This document shows positions 11,460-22,890 of a stretch of DNA of 64,000 nt, piece by piece. This DNA comes from Phragmites australis. Lineage: Eukaryota > Streptophyta > Magnoliopsida > Poales > Poaceae. The position numbers and the translations under genes are program-made. Where the stretch lies: the NCBI RefSeq assembly GCF_958298935.1, contig NC_084922.1, positions 10,542,501 through 10,606,500 on the forward strand, in the 5' to 3' direction. The notes under the pieces were generated by a model that was given only the letters and a program-made list of their open reading frames with translations, ran no database searches and was not told the DNA's origin. Position 1 is the first letter of the stretch. Every line of letters starts with the position of its first letter.

Positions 11460-13180
11460 CTGTGATCACAAATCATCACGTTGGCATCTTCGAGGGACCT
11501 CGGACACAATGCCACTCCTGGGATTGCTCATTGTCGTGACCCTCCAGAGCATCAAGCATCTGCGCATAAGCGAAACAACTATTGAGAACCTATACGATAA
11601 TATGTAGAATAGATGCATTCATTTACTCATGAATTGCCTCATCACCTCCACAAACGTCTGTTTGGTCCAAGTTGAGGTAGTGGCTCGGGCTACCTTCTTC
11701 AGTGTTTGACGGTGGCACTACATCTCCTTCTGTCACTTGAGCCAGATTGGTGGTTGGTGGTGCCATCCCTTCCTACGAGTTTTGTATACGATGACGATGA
11801 GCGATTGAGTATTCTACGTATAAAGAGTTGATGAAGGAGGAAGATAGAGATAAAACCGATGAGGGAGGGAAAGAGGCTATCAAATGAGTGAGATAACCAT
11901 AAAGGAGTCAATGGATAGAATGCATACACATACAATATTGTAATTGAGTATATTACGACCATATTTAATAAAAAAAAGTCACATCTTTCGTAGTAAAATA
12001 GGCACAAATATGCACAAAGGTACCGACAAGTGACGTATTGACCTTATAAGTCACATCATCTTACATAGAAAAATAATGATTACAACAAGAACTAATATTA
12101 CGATATCTTTACACGTGAAATCAAATTTCTTCTCCTTATTTTCAAAGGTAGCCAATTTTAGCTCGGCCTGGATGACTTGACTATTGTATGTCGCAACAGT
12201 TTCCTGTTTGGACTTGTATCCTTTGTAACATGCTTCTTTGAATCTATTAACTCCAAAAAATGATATACTATAAACCACACTAATACCAAAAAATAAGAAA
12301 AACAAGTATAAAAACAGCATTAGCATCAGATTATGGAGATAATTATATACAACTGCAAGCTCAACTAGGATAGTGAAAAGACGTGCAAGGTGCATATGTA
12401 ATAACCATCCCAGTCGAGCTTTACAATCATATGTATGGTCTCTAATTTCATCATTTGCAAAAGAAAAACAAGTATGAAAATAATATAATTTTTTAATACA
12501 ACACGTAACATGAGTAAAAAAGAAATATAGCCTCAGTGGCTATAGAAAATGGTCTTATTAGGCATACATAATAGGAAAGATGAAGGACATTAACCAAAGT
12601 TTGGACAAATCCTTCTTCTCCACTATTATGTGAACCTAATAAGACCAAGTGCAAGTATTGTAAATAATAATGCGATAATAAGAAATGATAGCAATTCGTA
12701 ATCAAGAATTTCCGATGACATGTGTACAGCAAGAACTAGACAGTAGGTGTATAAAAGTGCTCTCAGAAAATGAATAACAATTGGCCCCAGGACAATCAAG
12801 GTCCTGCCCTCTAATTGTTCTATTGAGTACATCAATAACTGGACAATTTACTAAGTTCGCATCTAGTTATTAGAACCTAGATAGAATTATCAAAAATCAC
12901 ATAATATCATCATGGATAGTGTTGTTGTACCAAATCAGAGAGCACAGATTCTAAAAAGGACAAGCAATTTCCTACCAAGACGGAAATAGAGACTGAACAA
13001 CAGGATTCAAACAAGTAATGACATAACAAAAAGGACAAATCAACTTCCTTATTCAGAATCTGATATGTTAATCAATCTCTGTACTTACAACAACACACCA
13101 TCCAGGGATCAAATTATAATAGATAGCCCACTGCAGAGACAACACAAGAAATATGTCTCGGTATACAAGTATAGAACAGC

Positions 13181-13490
13181 AAGGACCAAGGCAACATCTA
13201 TTCTTATCATTTGAACACATAAAAGGACCACAAGTAGCATCTGCTCTTGTCATTTGAACACAAAAGGACCACAACCAGTATCTGTTCTTATCATTTGAAC
13301 ACACAAAAGGATCGAGGCAGCATATCTGTTCTTATCATTTGAACACACAAAAGGACCACAAGCAGTATCTGTTATTATCATTTAAATACACAAAAGGACC
13401 ACAAGCAGCATCTGTTCTTGTCATTTAAACACACAAAAGGACCAGTACATAAGCATATGTTCTTATCATTTGAACGCATAAGCAGCCGGC
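13181..13490. repeat. Minisatellite, about seven copies of a 40-45 bp unit, inside CACTA copy 1
   Basis: The unit contains AAAGGACCACAAGCAGTATC followed by TGTTCTTATCATTTGAACAC, repeated head to tail about seven times with small indels (one unit has GATCGAGGCAGCATA, the last is shortened). No spacer/repeat alternation is seen, so it is not a CRISPR array. The matching region of copy 2 lacks it. Confidence 0.85.
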
Positions 13491-13569
13491 CATTAATCAG
13501 TACGAACTTATGCTTAAACCCTAGGAATCAGAGGGGAGAAGGAGACGGAGGGGGAGCCAGGAGGCCTAC

Positions 13570-13885
13570 CTCGACGTCAGGTGGTGGTCCATAGCGACAG
13601 TGGCGGTAGACGAGGGCGTAGGGCACGGCAGCGCGGGCTCCTCGACGTTGGGGTGCTCGTCGGGGTGGAGGCGGCGGGCTCCTCGGTGTCAGAGTGGTGG
13701 TCCTCAACGACGGCGACAGTGGACGAGGGCACAGTGCATGGTAGCACAGGCTCCTCGATGTCGGGGAGGAGGCGGTGAGCTCCTCGGTGTCAGAGTGGTG
13801 GTCCTCGGCAACGGCGGTGGTGGACGACGGCACAGGGCACGACAATGCAAGTCCCTCGACGTTAGGAGGATATTTGGCGGAGGGG
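13570..13885. repeat. GC-rich tandem repeats in CACTA copy 1
   Basis: Two to three imperfect copies of a unit of roughly 110-130 bases contain GGGCTCCTCG, GTGTCAGAGTGGTGGTCCTC and GACGAGGGCACAG. Long open frames occur on both strands because of the biased composition. None resembles a protein. It could be the 5' untranslated or first-exon region of the minus-strand element gene. Confidence 0.6.
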
Positions 13886-13949
13886 CACATGCTAGGAAGG
13901 GGAAAAAATTTCTGAGTGTCAGAGAGTGCGGGCATCGAGTATTTTTATA

Positions 13950-14135
13950 GGGGAGGACTTTCACTCCCGGCTCAAGATGATGACCATAAGTGAAAGTGGT
14001 TCTTTACTACCGACTCAATAGGACAACCGAAGAAATATATTTCACTGCCGGCCCAATAAGTTCATCGCTAGTGAAACAACTTTCACTGCTGGTCGAATAT
14101 GTTCATAGGCAGTAAAACCCCCTTCACTGCAAGTG
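13950..14135. repeat. Internal subterminal-type repeats of CACTA copy 1
   Basis: Repeated TTTCACTGCCGGC, TTCACTGCTGGTC and related motifs, spaced about 30-40 bases, resemble those at the element's end. They lie between the Ulp1 gene and TNP2. Copy 2 has the same block at 34440-34640. They look like an internalised element end, which would make the transposon a composite, or a binding-site array next to a promoter. Confidence 0.7.
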
Positions 14136-14162
14136 CGAGGTGCAAAGAAATTGATTTAGCTG

Positions 14163-14237
14163 TGCGCGCACAGAGACTCGAAGCCACGACCTGCTCCAAG
14201 AAAGACCAAACAATTAAACCGCTGCGCTACTCAAATG
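14163..14237 (-). repeat. tRNA-like motif within CACTA copy 1
   Basis: On the minus strand, TAGCGCAGCGGTTTAA matches a Pol III box A, and GGTCGTGGCTTCGAGTCTC about 35 bases later resembles box B. Copy 2 carries the matching motif at 34662-34735. The sequence cannot fold as a complete tRNA, so I read it as a tRNA-derived SINE head or fossil promoter. Confidence 0.45.
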
Positions 14238-14468
14238 TTTTTGGTTGAGTTTGTACTATCTATACTTATTAACATTCTATTGACCTAAAATTATAATACA
14301 TATTTATTTAAAGTTGAACTACCTATATACCAAAATTAAGTTTTGTATATACTTAAATTTCATGGTTCAATTTTCTAATTCAACAAAACTTAAAATAAAT
14401 ATGTTCATACCTAAGTTTCTATATTAGGGATTGCTATATATTTTAATTTTATCGATAAATATTTTAAA

Positions 14469-14616
14469 ACGGCAATTTACTGGGTACCATCGTAAAAATC
14501 ATAAAAGTTAGAAAATACCATCGGTGTGAGGATGACATGTGGACCTTGGGCCCATATGTCATCCTCACAGCCGATGGTATTTTTCAATATGAGCACTTTT
14601 GTGATAATTTTTCCTA
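14469..14616. mobile_element. Hairpin MITE inserted in CACTA copy 1
   Basis: The centre is an inverted repeat: TACCATCGGTGTGAGGATGA on the left, and on the right GTCATCCTCACAGCCGATGGTA. The surrounding sequence aligns with copy 2 (about 34985), where the insertion is absent and the site reads ATATTTCAAATC. Here the insertion is flanked by TTTAAA on both sides, which looks like a target-site duplication. Confidence 0.7.
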
Positions 14617-14973
14617 CTTTAAATCATTAAAAATTAAAAATAAATATGCTCATAACTATAGCTAATGTAAATCATGTAATATGCTAGTGCTATTGCTAAT
14701 TCATTACACTATTGCTAATTTATTAAAAATAAAAAATCAATATGCTCAATAATAAAGACATCTTCCACTGTAAACTACAAATTGAAGGTTTCATAACATA
14801 AGTGAGGTATAATTGCATCTAAAATAAATTCATACATAGTAATTAATACAATTTATCTACTTTGTCTTAACGATTCGCCCTTCATTATGATCACAACGTA
14901 TATATGGAGGTTCGTCGGTGTCTTCCATGGGACCTAGGTCGACGTCATCTTTGAGAGGAAGTAGCGCGTCGAA

Positions 14974-16126
14974 TTAATTGTTGTCTTCCTCATCAACGAT
15001 ATTCTCCACTCCAACAATCCTTTTTTTTCCTTGAAAAACCACGTGACTCTGCTCCTTGGTAGTTGGGTCTGGGTCCTTAACATAGAAGACATGCATAACA
15101 TCATTCACAACTACAAATAGTTCTTCTCTGTATCCAACGAGTTTTTGGTCCACTGTGGTCATACAGTACTTTGTCGATCTTCACACCTCCTGGGAGTCTG
15201 ACCCATTGACACCGAAAAAGAGGAACCTTTAACACTCCATAGTCGAGCTCCCAGATCTCCTCTATAAATTTGTAGTAGATCTTTCTATTTCCATTGCAGT
15301 CGTAGATATCTATACAAACACCGCTATTTTGGTTGACGCTCTTATTATCCTGAGCTTTGGTATAAAATGTATAGCCATTTATGTCATATCCTTGTAATGT
15401 GAGGATTGTAGTTGATGATCCGTGAGCCACACATTCAACTCAGCACCCTTTATCTGCTTATCCATCACCTGTCTGCATAACCAGGCCCCAAAATGATCTC
15501 TCTGCTCTCGCGCGATCCAAACATTGGACTTCCCTGGGTTTCTGGTGCATATCATCTTCTGGTGTTCTTCAAAATACGGGTCCACTACAACTGATTGTTA
15601 CAGAACTGTGAAATATGCTTGCGTGAATGAAATGAGGTAGTTAGTGTGGAATGAGTTTGCACCTATCATCCCTTTCCCCTATAGCCTCCCCTCATGGCAA
15701 GATACAGGCACACCAATCGATTTGAGATTCATGTAGTCGACGTAGAAATCAAAGACCTCCTCGGTTCCCTAACCCTTAGCCATACAGCCTTGCGGCCGAT
15801 TTTGGTTACAAATATATTTATTCAAAACTCCCACGAACCTCTCGAAAGGGTATATCTGATGCAGAAATGCGAGGCCAGAATTCGTATCTTTTTTATAATG
15901 TGAACAATGAGATGCACCATGATATCAAAAAATGATAGAGGGAGCAACGCCTAAAGGTGGGATAGAGTCTCAACTATGTCTTCATGTAGCTTATTTAACT
16001 TGGTCGAATGGATGGCCTTCTGTGATATCGCATTGAAGAATTTACACAGCTTTATGATTGAGTTTCGAACCTTCGGTGACAGAATACATCTAATTGCAAT
16101 TGGAAGCATCTGTGTCATCATCACAC
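14974..16126 (-). pseudogene. CACTA TNP2 transposase, C-terminal fragment, copy 1
   Basis: On the minus strand, 16126-15951 reads VMMTQMLPIAIRCILSP and KLCKFFNAISQKAIHSTKLN, the DUF4218 part of plant TNP2 transposases. The DUF4216 part follows at 15430-14974 with QGYDINGYTFYTKAQDNKS, LDYGVLKVPLFRCQWVRLPG and, after a frameshift, DQKLVGYREELFVVVNDVMH. The catalytic TNP2 core and the N-terminal transposase-associated zinc domain, both present in copy 2, are missing. The break is near 16126. Several frame changes make this non-functional. Confidence 0.8.
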
Positions 16127-16369
16127 ATTGTATCGTTCTTGAGCCCACATGACTTCTGAGAGGGGTTGGCATGACTGGACCCCTGTAAGACTTCCTTGGA
16201 AATCGAAGCTCATTGATTAGCATGTTTCAACTTCCCGCCATACTGCACTAAGAATCAAAGGGTCGCACCCGCCGTTAGTGTTTGATGGCTCCATTGCTTT
16301 TCATGAAACAAACACCTGTGAAGGTGTGATCTCATAACCCCACAATTCTTGACCTCGAGCCAAAAACCC

Positions 16370-17640
16370 CTACCATGTTTATGATGTCCTTCATCAAAAT
16401 ACATCGAGGAGTGCTTAAGAGGCTAGAATAATAAAGATTCAGGTTCTTTTGGCAGGGGGTAATAAAAAAAGAAATATACTACCAAGATGGAACATACTTT
16501 TCCAACCAAAAAGACCAAGGTGAATTAGACATTGCTGATCTATCGGTCAAAAATATCTGCCTCCTCAGCAAATAGCTTTATAAGCTCTTAAATAAGATGA
16601 GGTTGGGCAAAGAATGCTTATGAATAAGTATTTAGAAAGTAAAGCACTTACATAGGTAGAAGGAAAACTTGAAGATTCTCACTTCTGCTTAGGGAGGGCT
16701 CGTGAAAGTAAAAAGTGAATTCCTTAAATGGAAACCTTCCAAATACAGGATGTCTCTTAGATAAGATTTTGGAATGATACTTGGCTGAGTAATAACCCAC
16801 TTAGTGAGCAATATCTAGTGCTTTTAATTTACAACGTGGTGAGGAGAAAAAAAATGCCACAATTACAAATGTAATGAGAACTATACCTCCTAACATTTCC
16901 TTTCGTATGCCAATAATTAGAGATAAATTAATTGGTTGGCAAGATCTAGTGGACAAGTTAGCTAATATTAATATATCGCACAAAAGGGATACTTTCAGGT
17001 GGAGCTTGCATGTGAATGAATGATTCTCAGTTCATTCAATGTATCGATAGATGATGAATTAAGTTGTTATCTTCCCTAATAAGCGGTTGTGGAAACTTAA
17101 GCTTTCTCTCAAAATAAAGATGTTCTTATGGTATTTAGAACGAGGAGTTATTTTGACCAAAGATAACCTGGTCAAAGGCAACTAGAATGGGAGTCTAAAA
17201 TGTAGTTTTGGCAACCACAATAAAAAATATTCATCATGTTTTTTTGAGTGTCACTTTGCCAACTCAATATGGAGAATTGTTCAAATTGCTTTAAGTATAA
17301 ATAAGCCTAGGAGCATTAGCCAAATGTTGGGTGGATGGCTAAGTGGCATAGGGGTAACTAAAAAGAATAGTATTTATTTGGGGTGCCTTCCTAATGTTGG
17401 GCTATTTGGGTTTGCCACAATGATATTATCTTTGATAAAAGAAAAATCAATCATATCTATTATGTATGCACTTTTTAAAAGCACCTATTGGCTAAGATTC
17501 TAGAGATGGCTACAGAAGGAGGACGAAAGAGAGGATATCCTCATGGCTTGCTAAGCATTGAAAGTGATTGCCATAGACTTTTTCGCTAAGAATAGGTACA
17601 GGTTTAGTAATAGGCTATGTGTTGGTTGATTTCCATATTC
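16370..17640 (+). pseudogene. LINE reverse transcriptase 3' fragment
   Basis: On the plus strand, 16381-16590 gives MSFIKIHRGVLKRLE, RFRFFWQG and KDQGELDIADLSVKNICLLS, typical of the C-terminal half of L1-type plant reverse transcriptases. After many stops, 17085-17345 reads LWKLKLSLKIKMFLWYLERG, VILTKDNLVKGN and FFECHFANSIWRIVQIA, the zf-RVT domain. The copy is 5'-truncated and full of stops. It abuts the broken end of CACTA copy 1, with about 240 bases of unassigned sequence between. It is independent of the LINE piece at 4215-5035. Confidence 0.75.
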
Positions 17641-18122
17641 ATATAGTCTATGCATTTATTATATTCTCGTCAACTTGCAGCTATGAGCTGAAATGATGTA
17701 ATAAAGGATAAGTCTATATGAAAGGCCATAACTGTTTCTATTTTCTAAAAAAATAAAACTAAGTATTGGTTTTGCAGACTGAAAACATGAAGAGGTCATT
17801 GACGATGACCTAAAATAATGAGTACCGGAATAGAACCAATCTGGCAGTCTCTGACTCTCGGTTACCCCCGGCATTGGGTGTCCCCTACACCTTCACTTGC
17901 ACTGTAAATGACGAAGCCAGAAATGAACCTCAATGGAGGCTGACTTACGACTAGGGATGCAAGTTTCATATGTTTCAGTCGACACAAAACCCACTTTGTT
18001 AGAAATGTACTTTCACCTGTTTGTTAGTTCATTTTTTTTCTGATTTTAGAGGACAAATGAAGTAGAGTGATGGCCCATTAATTGGTTGATAGTCTTGCAT
18101 CTCTACTTGCAACTGATTGAGA
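17641..18122. other. No gene recognised
   Basis: This holds LINE 3' flank and ordinary AT-rich sequence. No domain, repeat or RNA was identified. Confidence 0.4.
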
Positions 18123-18573
18123 CACTACCACGCAATCAGGTTAAACCATGGCAAATGTAATAGCCTATTCTTACGACATAGGTGATAAATGAGCACATTA
18201 TGAAAATGTAGTAACGTGGTTGATACACGTTCTATCACTTTCGATTGGTATGTCATGTTACCACAATTTCTAATTGTGGTGTTATTTCTATTTTTCGTTG
18301 CAGTTGCCCCGTGATGCATCGAAGACGTAACTTGTTGCATTAATTTATTGCTACTGCCACAATTTTACGTAGTGGTAATAATCTTTGTACTTCTGCAATA
18401 TTTCCAATTAAATTTGCCACATAATGTAATTTGTTGCAATGTTTCAGGGCTATTTCAACGAAAGTGTTTCATGGCAATAAGTGCGCCATATTACCACATA
18501 ATTAAACTTCGCCTCGTTGAAAAAGGTGCCTATCGCCAACAATATTGGACTTATTGTAGGTTCCCTTGTAGTG
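18123..18573. mobile_element. Possible short CACTA-like non-autonomous element
   Basis: The left border reads CACTACCACGCAATC and the right border ends TTCCCTTGTAGTG, so both termini give CACTAC when read inwards. The 3-bp flanks are AGA and ACA, which do not match exactly. The interior (about 440 bases) carries repeated TTGCCAC and GTTGCAA words and no coding capacity. Beyond the first six bases the termini are not similar, so this call is weak. The stretch 18574-19030 after it holds nothing I recognise. Confidence 0.3.
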
Positions 18574-19029
18574 ACACAATTAACTCGTTTTTTGGGTTCC
18601 ATCACTCCCACCAAGACACAATCCATACAGTAATTGTAAGATCTTGCCATCAACCCGTGTATTAGCTCTTTCTATACAAGTACCATTTTGTAATTTATAA
18701 TTGCAATAATTGACTTACTAAAATACAGTGCCATTTGGATTTAAACTCTAACAAACTTAGAAGAGAGAGTGACGTCCTCTTTGTTAGACTACAATTCATA
18801 TGCATTTGACATGCATGCATGGAGTGCTACTTTCAGTCTAATATGTTAGTCCTGTTAAATAGAAATCTTCGATTTATTCTCTTTTCCTCTACCATCAACC
18901 CGAGACTTTCAGATCTTTTGTGGAATTTTTTGTTGGAGACCACCTTTCTTTACATTTTTCTAGATATCTAAATTTCAATTTTTGATATACAGTTAGATGT
19001 TCATGTAGAAATTATCGGTCAATTAATCT

Positions 19030-19290
19030 TCATCACAGCACACCGCGTGAGTAGATTGACGGGTTTAAATATACATACACGCATCATGTGTAGCGCGAGA
19101 GTAGGGTGTGCCGGCGAGTACAAATACGCATGCACACCCGATGTGCAGAGTCTTTATCAACTCACATCATATGCATAGCGCACGTAGACTAACGGGTTTA
19201 AATACACGTATATGCGCGATGTGTAGCGCACAAGTTGACCGCTACCAAGTTTGAATACACATCACGCGGGTTGAAATGCACGAGGAGCCA
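19030..19290. repeat. Degenerate tandem repeat
   Basis: Three to four diverged copies contain GATGTGTAGCGC, a GAGTAGACTGACGGGTTTAA-like segment, and ATACACGTACACGC. A related motif (ACGCGGGTTTTAATACACAC) lies just upstream of the MATE gene at about 27685. Function unknown. Confidence 0.55.
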
Positions 19291-20033
19291 ATCATATCGA
19301 GATTTCGTACCCATTAAACATGTTACTACATGATCTATTCAGGAAATAAATAGGGGTATGATATATTGGATTAATTGTGGCTCGTGTTCAGCCATTGCAA
19401 TGTCAGTACCACACTCTCATACTACGTACAGTAACGAGTCTTTTCTTGAGTTTTTATTGCTCCTCTGCCTTCAAGTGGGTACCGAGCTCAGCTAATAGAG
19501 TGTAAGATCAAATCTTACCTATACATAACGCATGGTTGCATGCGATGGCTTAGCACAACAGCTCAATGATTCAGTTCTTATATGACCGGGACAAGCATCT
19601 TCATAACATTAATCCTCCCTTGAAGACTTGCTTGCCAGGAGACATCCTTTCCCAAAGGAATACTCGAAAGAGATAGCTTCCAACTCGCAATGGACTATCC
19701 CACTTGCCCCCACCAAAGTGGTTTTCATGGTTCTCTTAACACCGCACCATTTTTCGCCACTCACACCATCAACCACCTCAACACATTTCACTCATTTGCA
19801 AAGCAAGTGATCATAATAATAAATGATTAAATACTCTCTGAAGATAGAGCAAGTGCCTCTAAAAAAACCAGAGTAACCAGCCCTAAGCATACTGGTTAGC
19901 AAGTTCTATCCAATATTATTATATTAGATATTGAGAGCAATCTTAGGATTATCATTTGAATATTACGAATAGTAATTATAGTATAGCTCAGTAAATTGGT
20001 TATAACTAATACTAGTATTTTAAAGAGAAATTA

Positions 20034-21365
20034 TTAAGCGTTGCGCAGTAATTCGATTTTTCTTTAGAAAAATAATTCATGAGAATAGATTATTCCGAAA
20101 AATAGGTTTTATGTTCAGAAAAAATCCAAAAAATATAAAATGATTTAGATAAATATTTTAATATGTTTTTAGCTCTATTTTTATTTCTGTAAATATTATT
20201 TAATGTTTTTCTATTGTAAAAATTATTGTAAAAATGTTAGAATAAATGTTTTAATTTGGGAAATAGTTTTAGAAAATATAGATTAATTCTAATAAAGTTT
20301 AAAAATATTTTAATTGATAAAATAAAGGATTTTAATATGTTTTGTTGTATATTAAATTAGTTTTAATTCTAGAAAAATTAGGTTTAATTCCAGAAAAATC
20401 GTTTGTAGTTTTCACGTCCCATTTGGACACATTTTGATCACATTTGGCCATATTTTGGTCATATTTGGGCACATTTTGGTCATATTTGGGCACATTTTTA
20501 GCACATTTGGACATATTTTGGTCACATTTTGGTACATTTGGTCATATTTTGGACATATTTGAGTACATTTGGGTACATTTTGGTCACATTTTAGGCATAT
20601 TTGGCCACATTTGGACACATTTTAGCCATATTTGTGTACATTTTGAGCATATTTTGGACATATTTGGACACATTTTGATCATATTTTGGGCATATTTGGA
20701 CATATTTTGAGCATATTTTGGGTATATTTGGACAAAATATGGTCAAACGTGTCCAAATACACCAAAATGTACTCAAATATGTCCAAAATATGGCCAAATA
20801 TGCCAAAATGTGACCAAAATATGTCTAAATGTGCTAAAAATGTGCCCAAATACGACCAAAATGTGCCCATATATGACCAAAATATGGCCAAATGTGATCA
20901 AAATGTGTCCAAATGGGACGTGAAAACTACAAACGATTTTTCTGGAATTAAACCTAATTTTTCTAGAATTAAAACTAATTTAATATACAACAAAACATAT
21001 TAAAAGCATTTATTTTATCAAAGAAAATATTTTTAAACTTTATCAGAATTAATCTATATTTTCTAAAACTATCCAAATTAAAACATTTATTCTAACATTT
21101 TTATAATAATTTTTACACTAGAAAAACATTAAATAATATTTACAAAAATAAAAACAGAGCTAAAAACATATTAAAACATTTATCTAAATTATTTTATATT
21201 TTTTGGATTTTTTTGGAACATAAAACCTATTTTTCAGAATAATCTATTCACAGGAATTATTTTTCTAAAGAAAAATCGAATTACTGGGCAACGCTGATGT
21301 CAGCACGCTGACTGGACACGCTGACTAGGACTGCCACGTGGCTAAACCGCCGCCACATCATCAAA
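20034..21365. mobile_element. Foldback/hairpin element 1
   Basis: The left arm starts GCGTTGCGCAGTAATTCGAT, and the right arm ends with its complement near 21300, followed by GATGTCAGCACGCTGACTGG. The symmetry centre is near 20735-20745, where runs of GGACATATTTTG turn into TGTCCAAATA. The right outer sequence (CACGTGGCTAAACCGCCGCC) is the complement of the left outer region of hairpin 2, showing that both derive from one longer element with long terminal inverted repeats. No coding sequence is present. Confidence 0.8.
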
Positions 21366-21699
21366 AACACCGCACCATTTTTCGCCACTCACACCATCAA
21401 CCACCTCAACACATTTCACTCATTTGCAAAGCAAGTGATCATAATAATAAATGATTAAATACTCTCTGAAGATAGAGCAAGTGCCTTAAAAAAACCAGAG
21501 TAACCAGCCCTAAGCATACTGGTTAGCAAGTTCTATCCAATATTATTATATTAGATATTGAGAGCAATCTTAGGATTATCATTTGAATATTATGAATAGT
21601 AATTATAGTATAGCTCAGTAAATTGGTTATAACTAATACTAGTATTTTAAAGAAAAATTATTATATAGCATGTATGTATATCTATCAGATTTAGTTATT

Positions 21700-22890
21700 A
21701 GAAAAAGGTAATTTTACTCCTCAAACTATTATGTTTGTCCGGATAACCTCCTGAACTTTTAAACTGTCCATTTTACTCCCCCGAACTATCAATACCGTCC
21801 ATTTTACCATCTGAAGTGGTTTTTCTCGGTGGTTTTGATAACGTGGCGGCGGTTTTGCCACGTGGCAGTCCTAGTCAGCGTGTCCAGTCAGCGTGCTGAC
21901 ATCAGCGTTGCGCAGTAATTCGATTTTTCTTTAGAAAAATAATTCATGAGAATAGATTATTCCGAAAAATAGGTTTTATGTTCAGAAAAAAAATCCAAAA
22001 AATATAAAATAATTTAGATAAATGTTTTAATATGTTTTTAGCTCTGTTTTTATTTCTGTAAATATTATTTAATGTTTTTCTATTGTAAAAATGTTAGAAT
22101 AAATGTTTTAATTTGGAAAATAGTTTTAGAAAATATAGATTAATTCTGATAAAGTTTAAAAATATTTTCTTTGATAAAATAAAGGCTTTTAATATGTTTT
22201 GTTGTATATTAAATTAGTTTTAATTCTAGAAAAATTATGTTTAATTCCAGAAAAATTGTTTGTAGTTTTCACGTCCCATTTGGACACATTTTGATCACAT
22301 TTGGCCATATTTTGGTCATATTTGGGCACATTTTGGTCATATTTGGGCACATTTTTAGCACATTTGGACATATTTTGGTCACATTTTGGCACATTTGGTC
22401 ATATTTTGGATATATTTGAGTACATTTGGGTACATTTTGGTCACATTTTAGGCATATTTGGTCACATTTGGACATATTTTAGCCATATTTCTGTACATTT
22501 TGAGCATATTTTGGGCACATTTGGACACATTTTGTGTATATTTTGGGTACATTTGGACAAAATATGGTCAAATGTGTCCAAATACACCAAAATGTACTCA
22601 AATATGGCCAAAATATGGCCAAATGTGCCAAAATGTGACCAAAATATGTCTAAATGTGCTATAAATATGCCCAAATATGACCAAAATGTGCCCAAATATG
22701 ACCAAAATATGGCTAAATGTGATCAAAATGTGTCCAAATGGGACGTGAAAACTACAAATGATTTTTCTGGAATTAAACCTAATTTTTCTAGAATTAAAAC
22801 TAATTTAATATACAACAAAACATATTAAAAGCATTTATTTTATCAAAGAAAATATTTTTAAACTTTATCAAAATTAATCTATATTTTCTA
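21700..22890. mobile_element. Foldback/hairpin element 2, right arm truncated
   Basis: The left outer end is more complete than in hairpin 1: GGTAATTTTACTCCTCAAAC and TTTTACTCCCCCGAACTATC, then CCACGTGGCAGTCCTAGTCA and the GCGTTGCGCAG arm. Its right arm stops at about 22890 (TTTTCTAAA), where the third direct-repeat copy begins. The core repeat is the same as in hairpin 1. The outer sequence is of a type common in grass intergenic repeats. Confidence 0.8.

Larger units (their letters stand above)
7734..16126 (-). mobile_element. CACTA (En/Spm) transposon, copy 1, right side truncated
   Basis: The left terminus begins CACTACTACAGAACAG, followed by subterminal repeats built on CACTGCCGG and CAGTGA. 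Coding strand is minus: a TNP1-like/Ulp1 gene (8214-11459) and a TNP2 remnant (14974-16126). The same order of parts occurs in copy 2 (28437-39474): polypyrimidine tract, Ulp1 gene, GC-rich repeats, internal CACTG-type repeats, tRNA-like motif, TNP2. Similarity to copy 2 stops at about 16126, inside the TNP2 gene, so the TNP2 N-terminal part and the right terminus are missing. The stretch 11460-13050 contains no recognisable coding domain. The boundary at 16126 is my estimate, and 16127-16370 is unassigned. Confidence 0.85.

Noticed and set aside
13181..13490. Regular repeats considered as a CRISPR array.
   Set aside because: Units are contiguous and near-identical over their whole length, with no unique spacers, in a plant nuclear context.
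13528..13964. Long overlapping frames on both strands, up to 135 codons.
   Set aside because: Composition and internal repetition of GC-rich units explain them. No domain and no agreement with copy 2.
14163..14237. tRNA gene.
   Set aside because: Box-A- and box-B-like motifs are present but acceptor and anticodon stems cannot be formed.
18123..18573. Firm call of a CACTA MITE.
   Set aside because: Only the first six terminal bases agree and the 3-base flanks differ by one. Kept as a low-confidence feature only.
20332..22828. Several open frames of 60-175 codons rich in PKYDQN, KCDQNV or HFGHILGIFG repeats, on both strands.
   Set aside because: They are translations of the short AT-rich repeat in the hairpin cores, appear in all frames and in both arms, and have no non-repetitive part.
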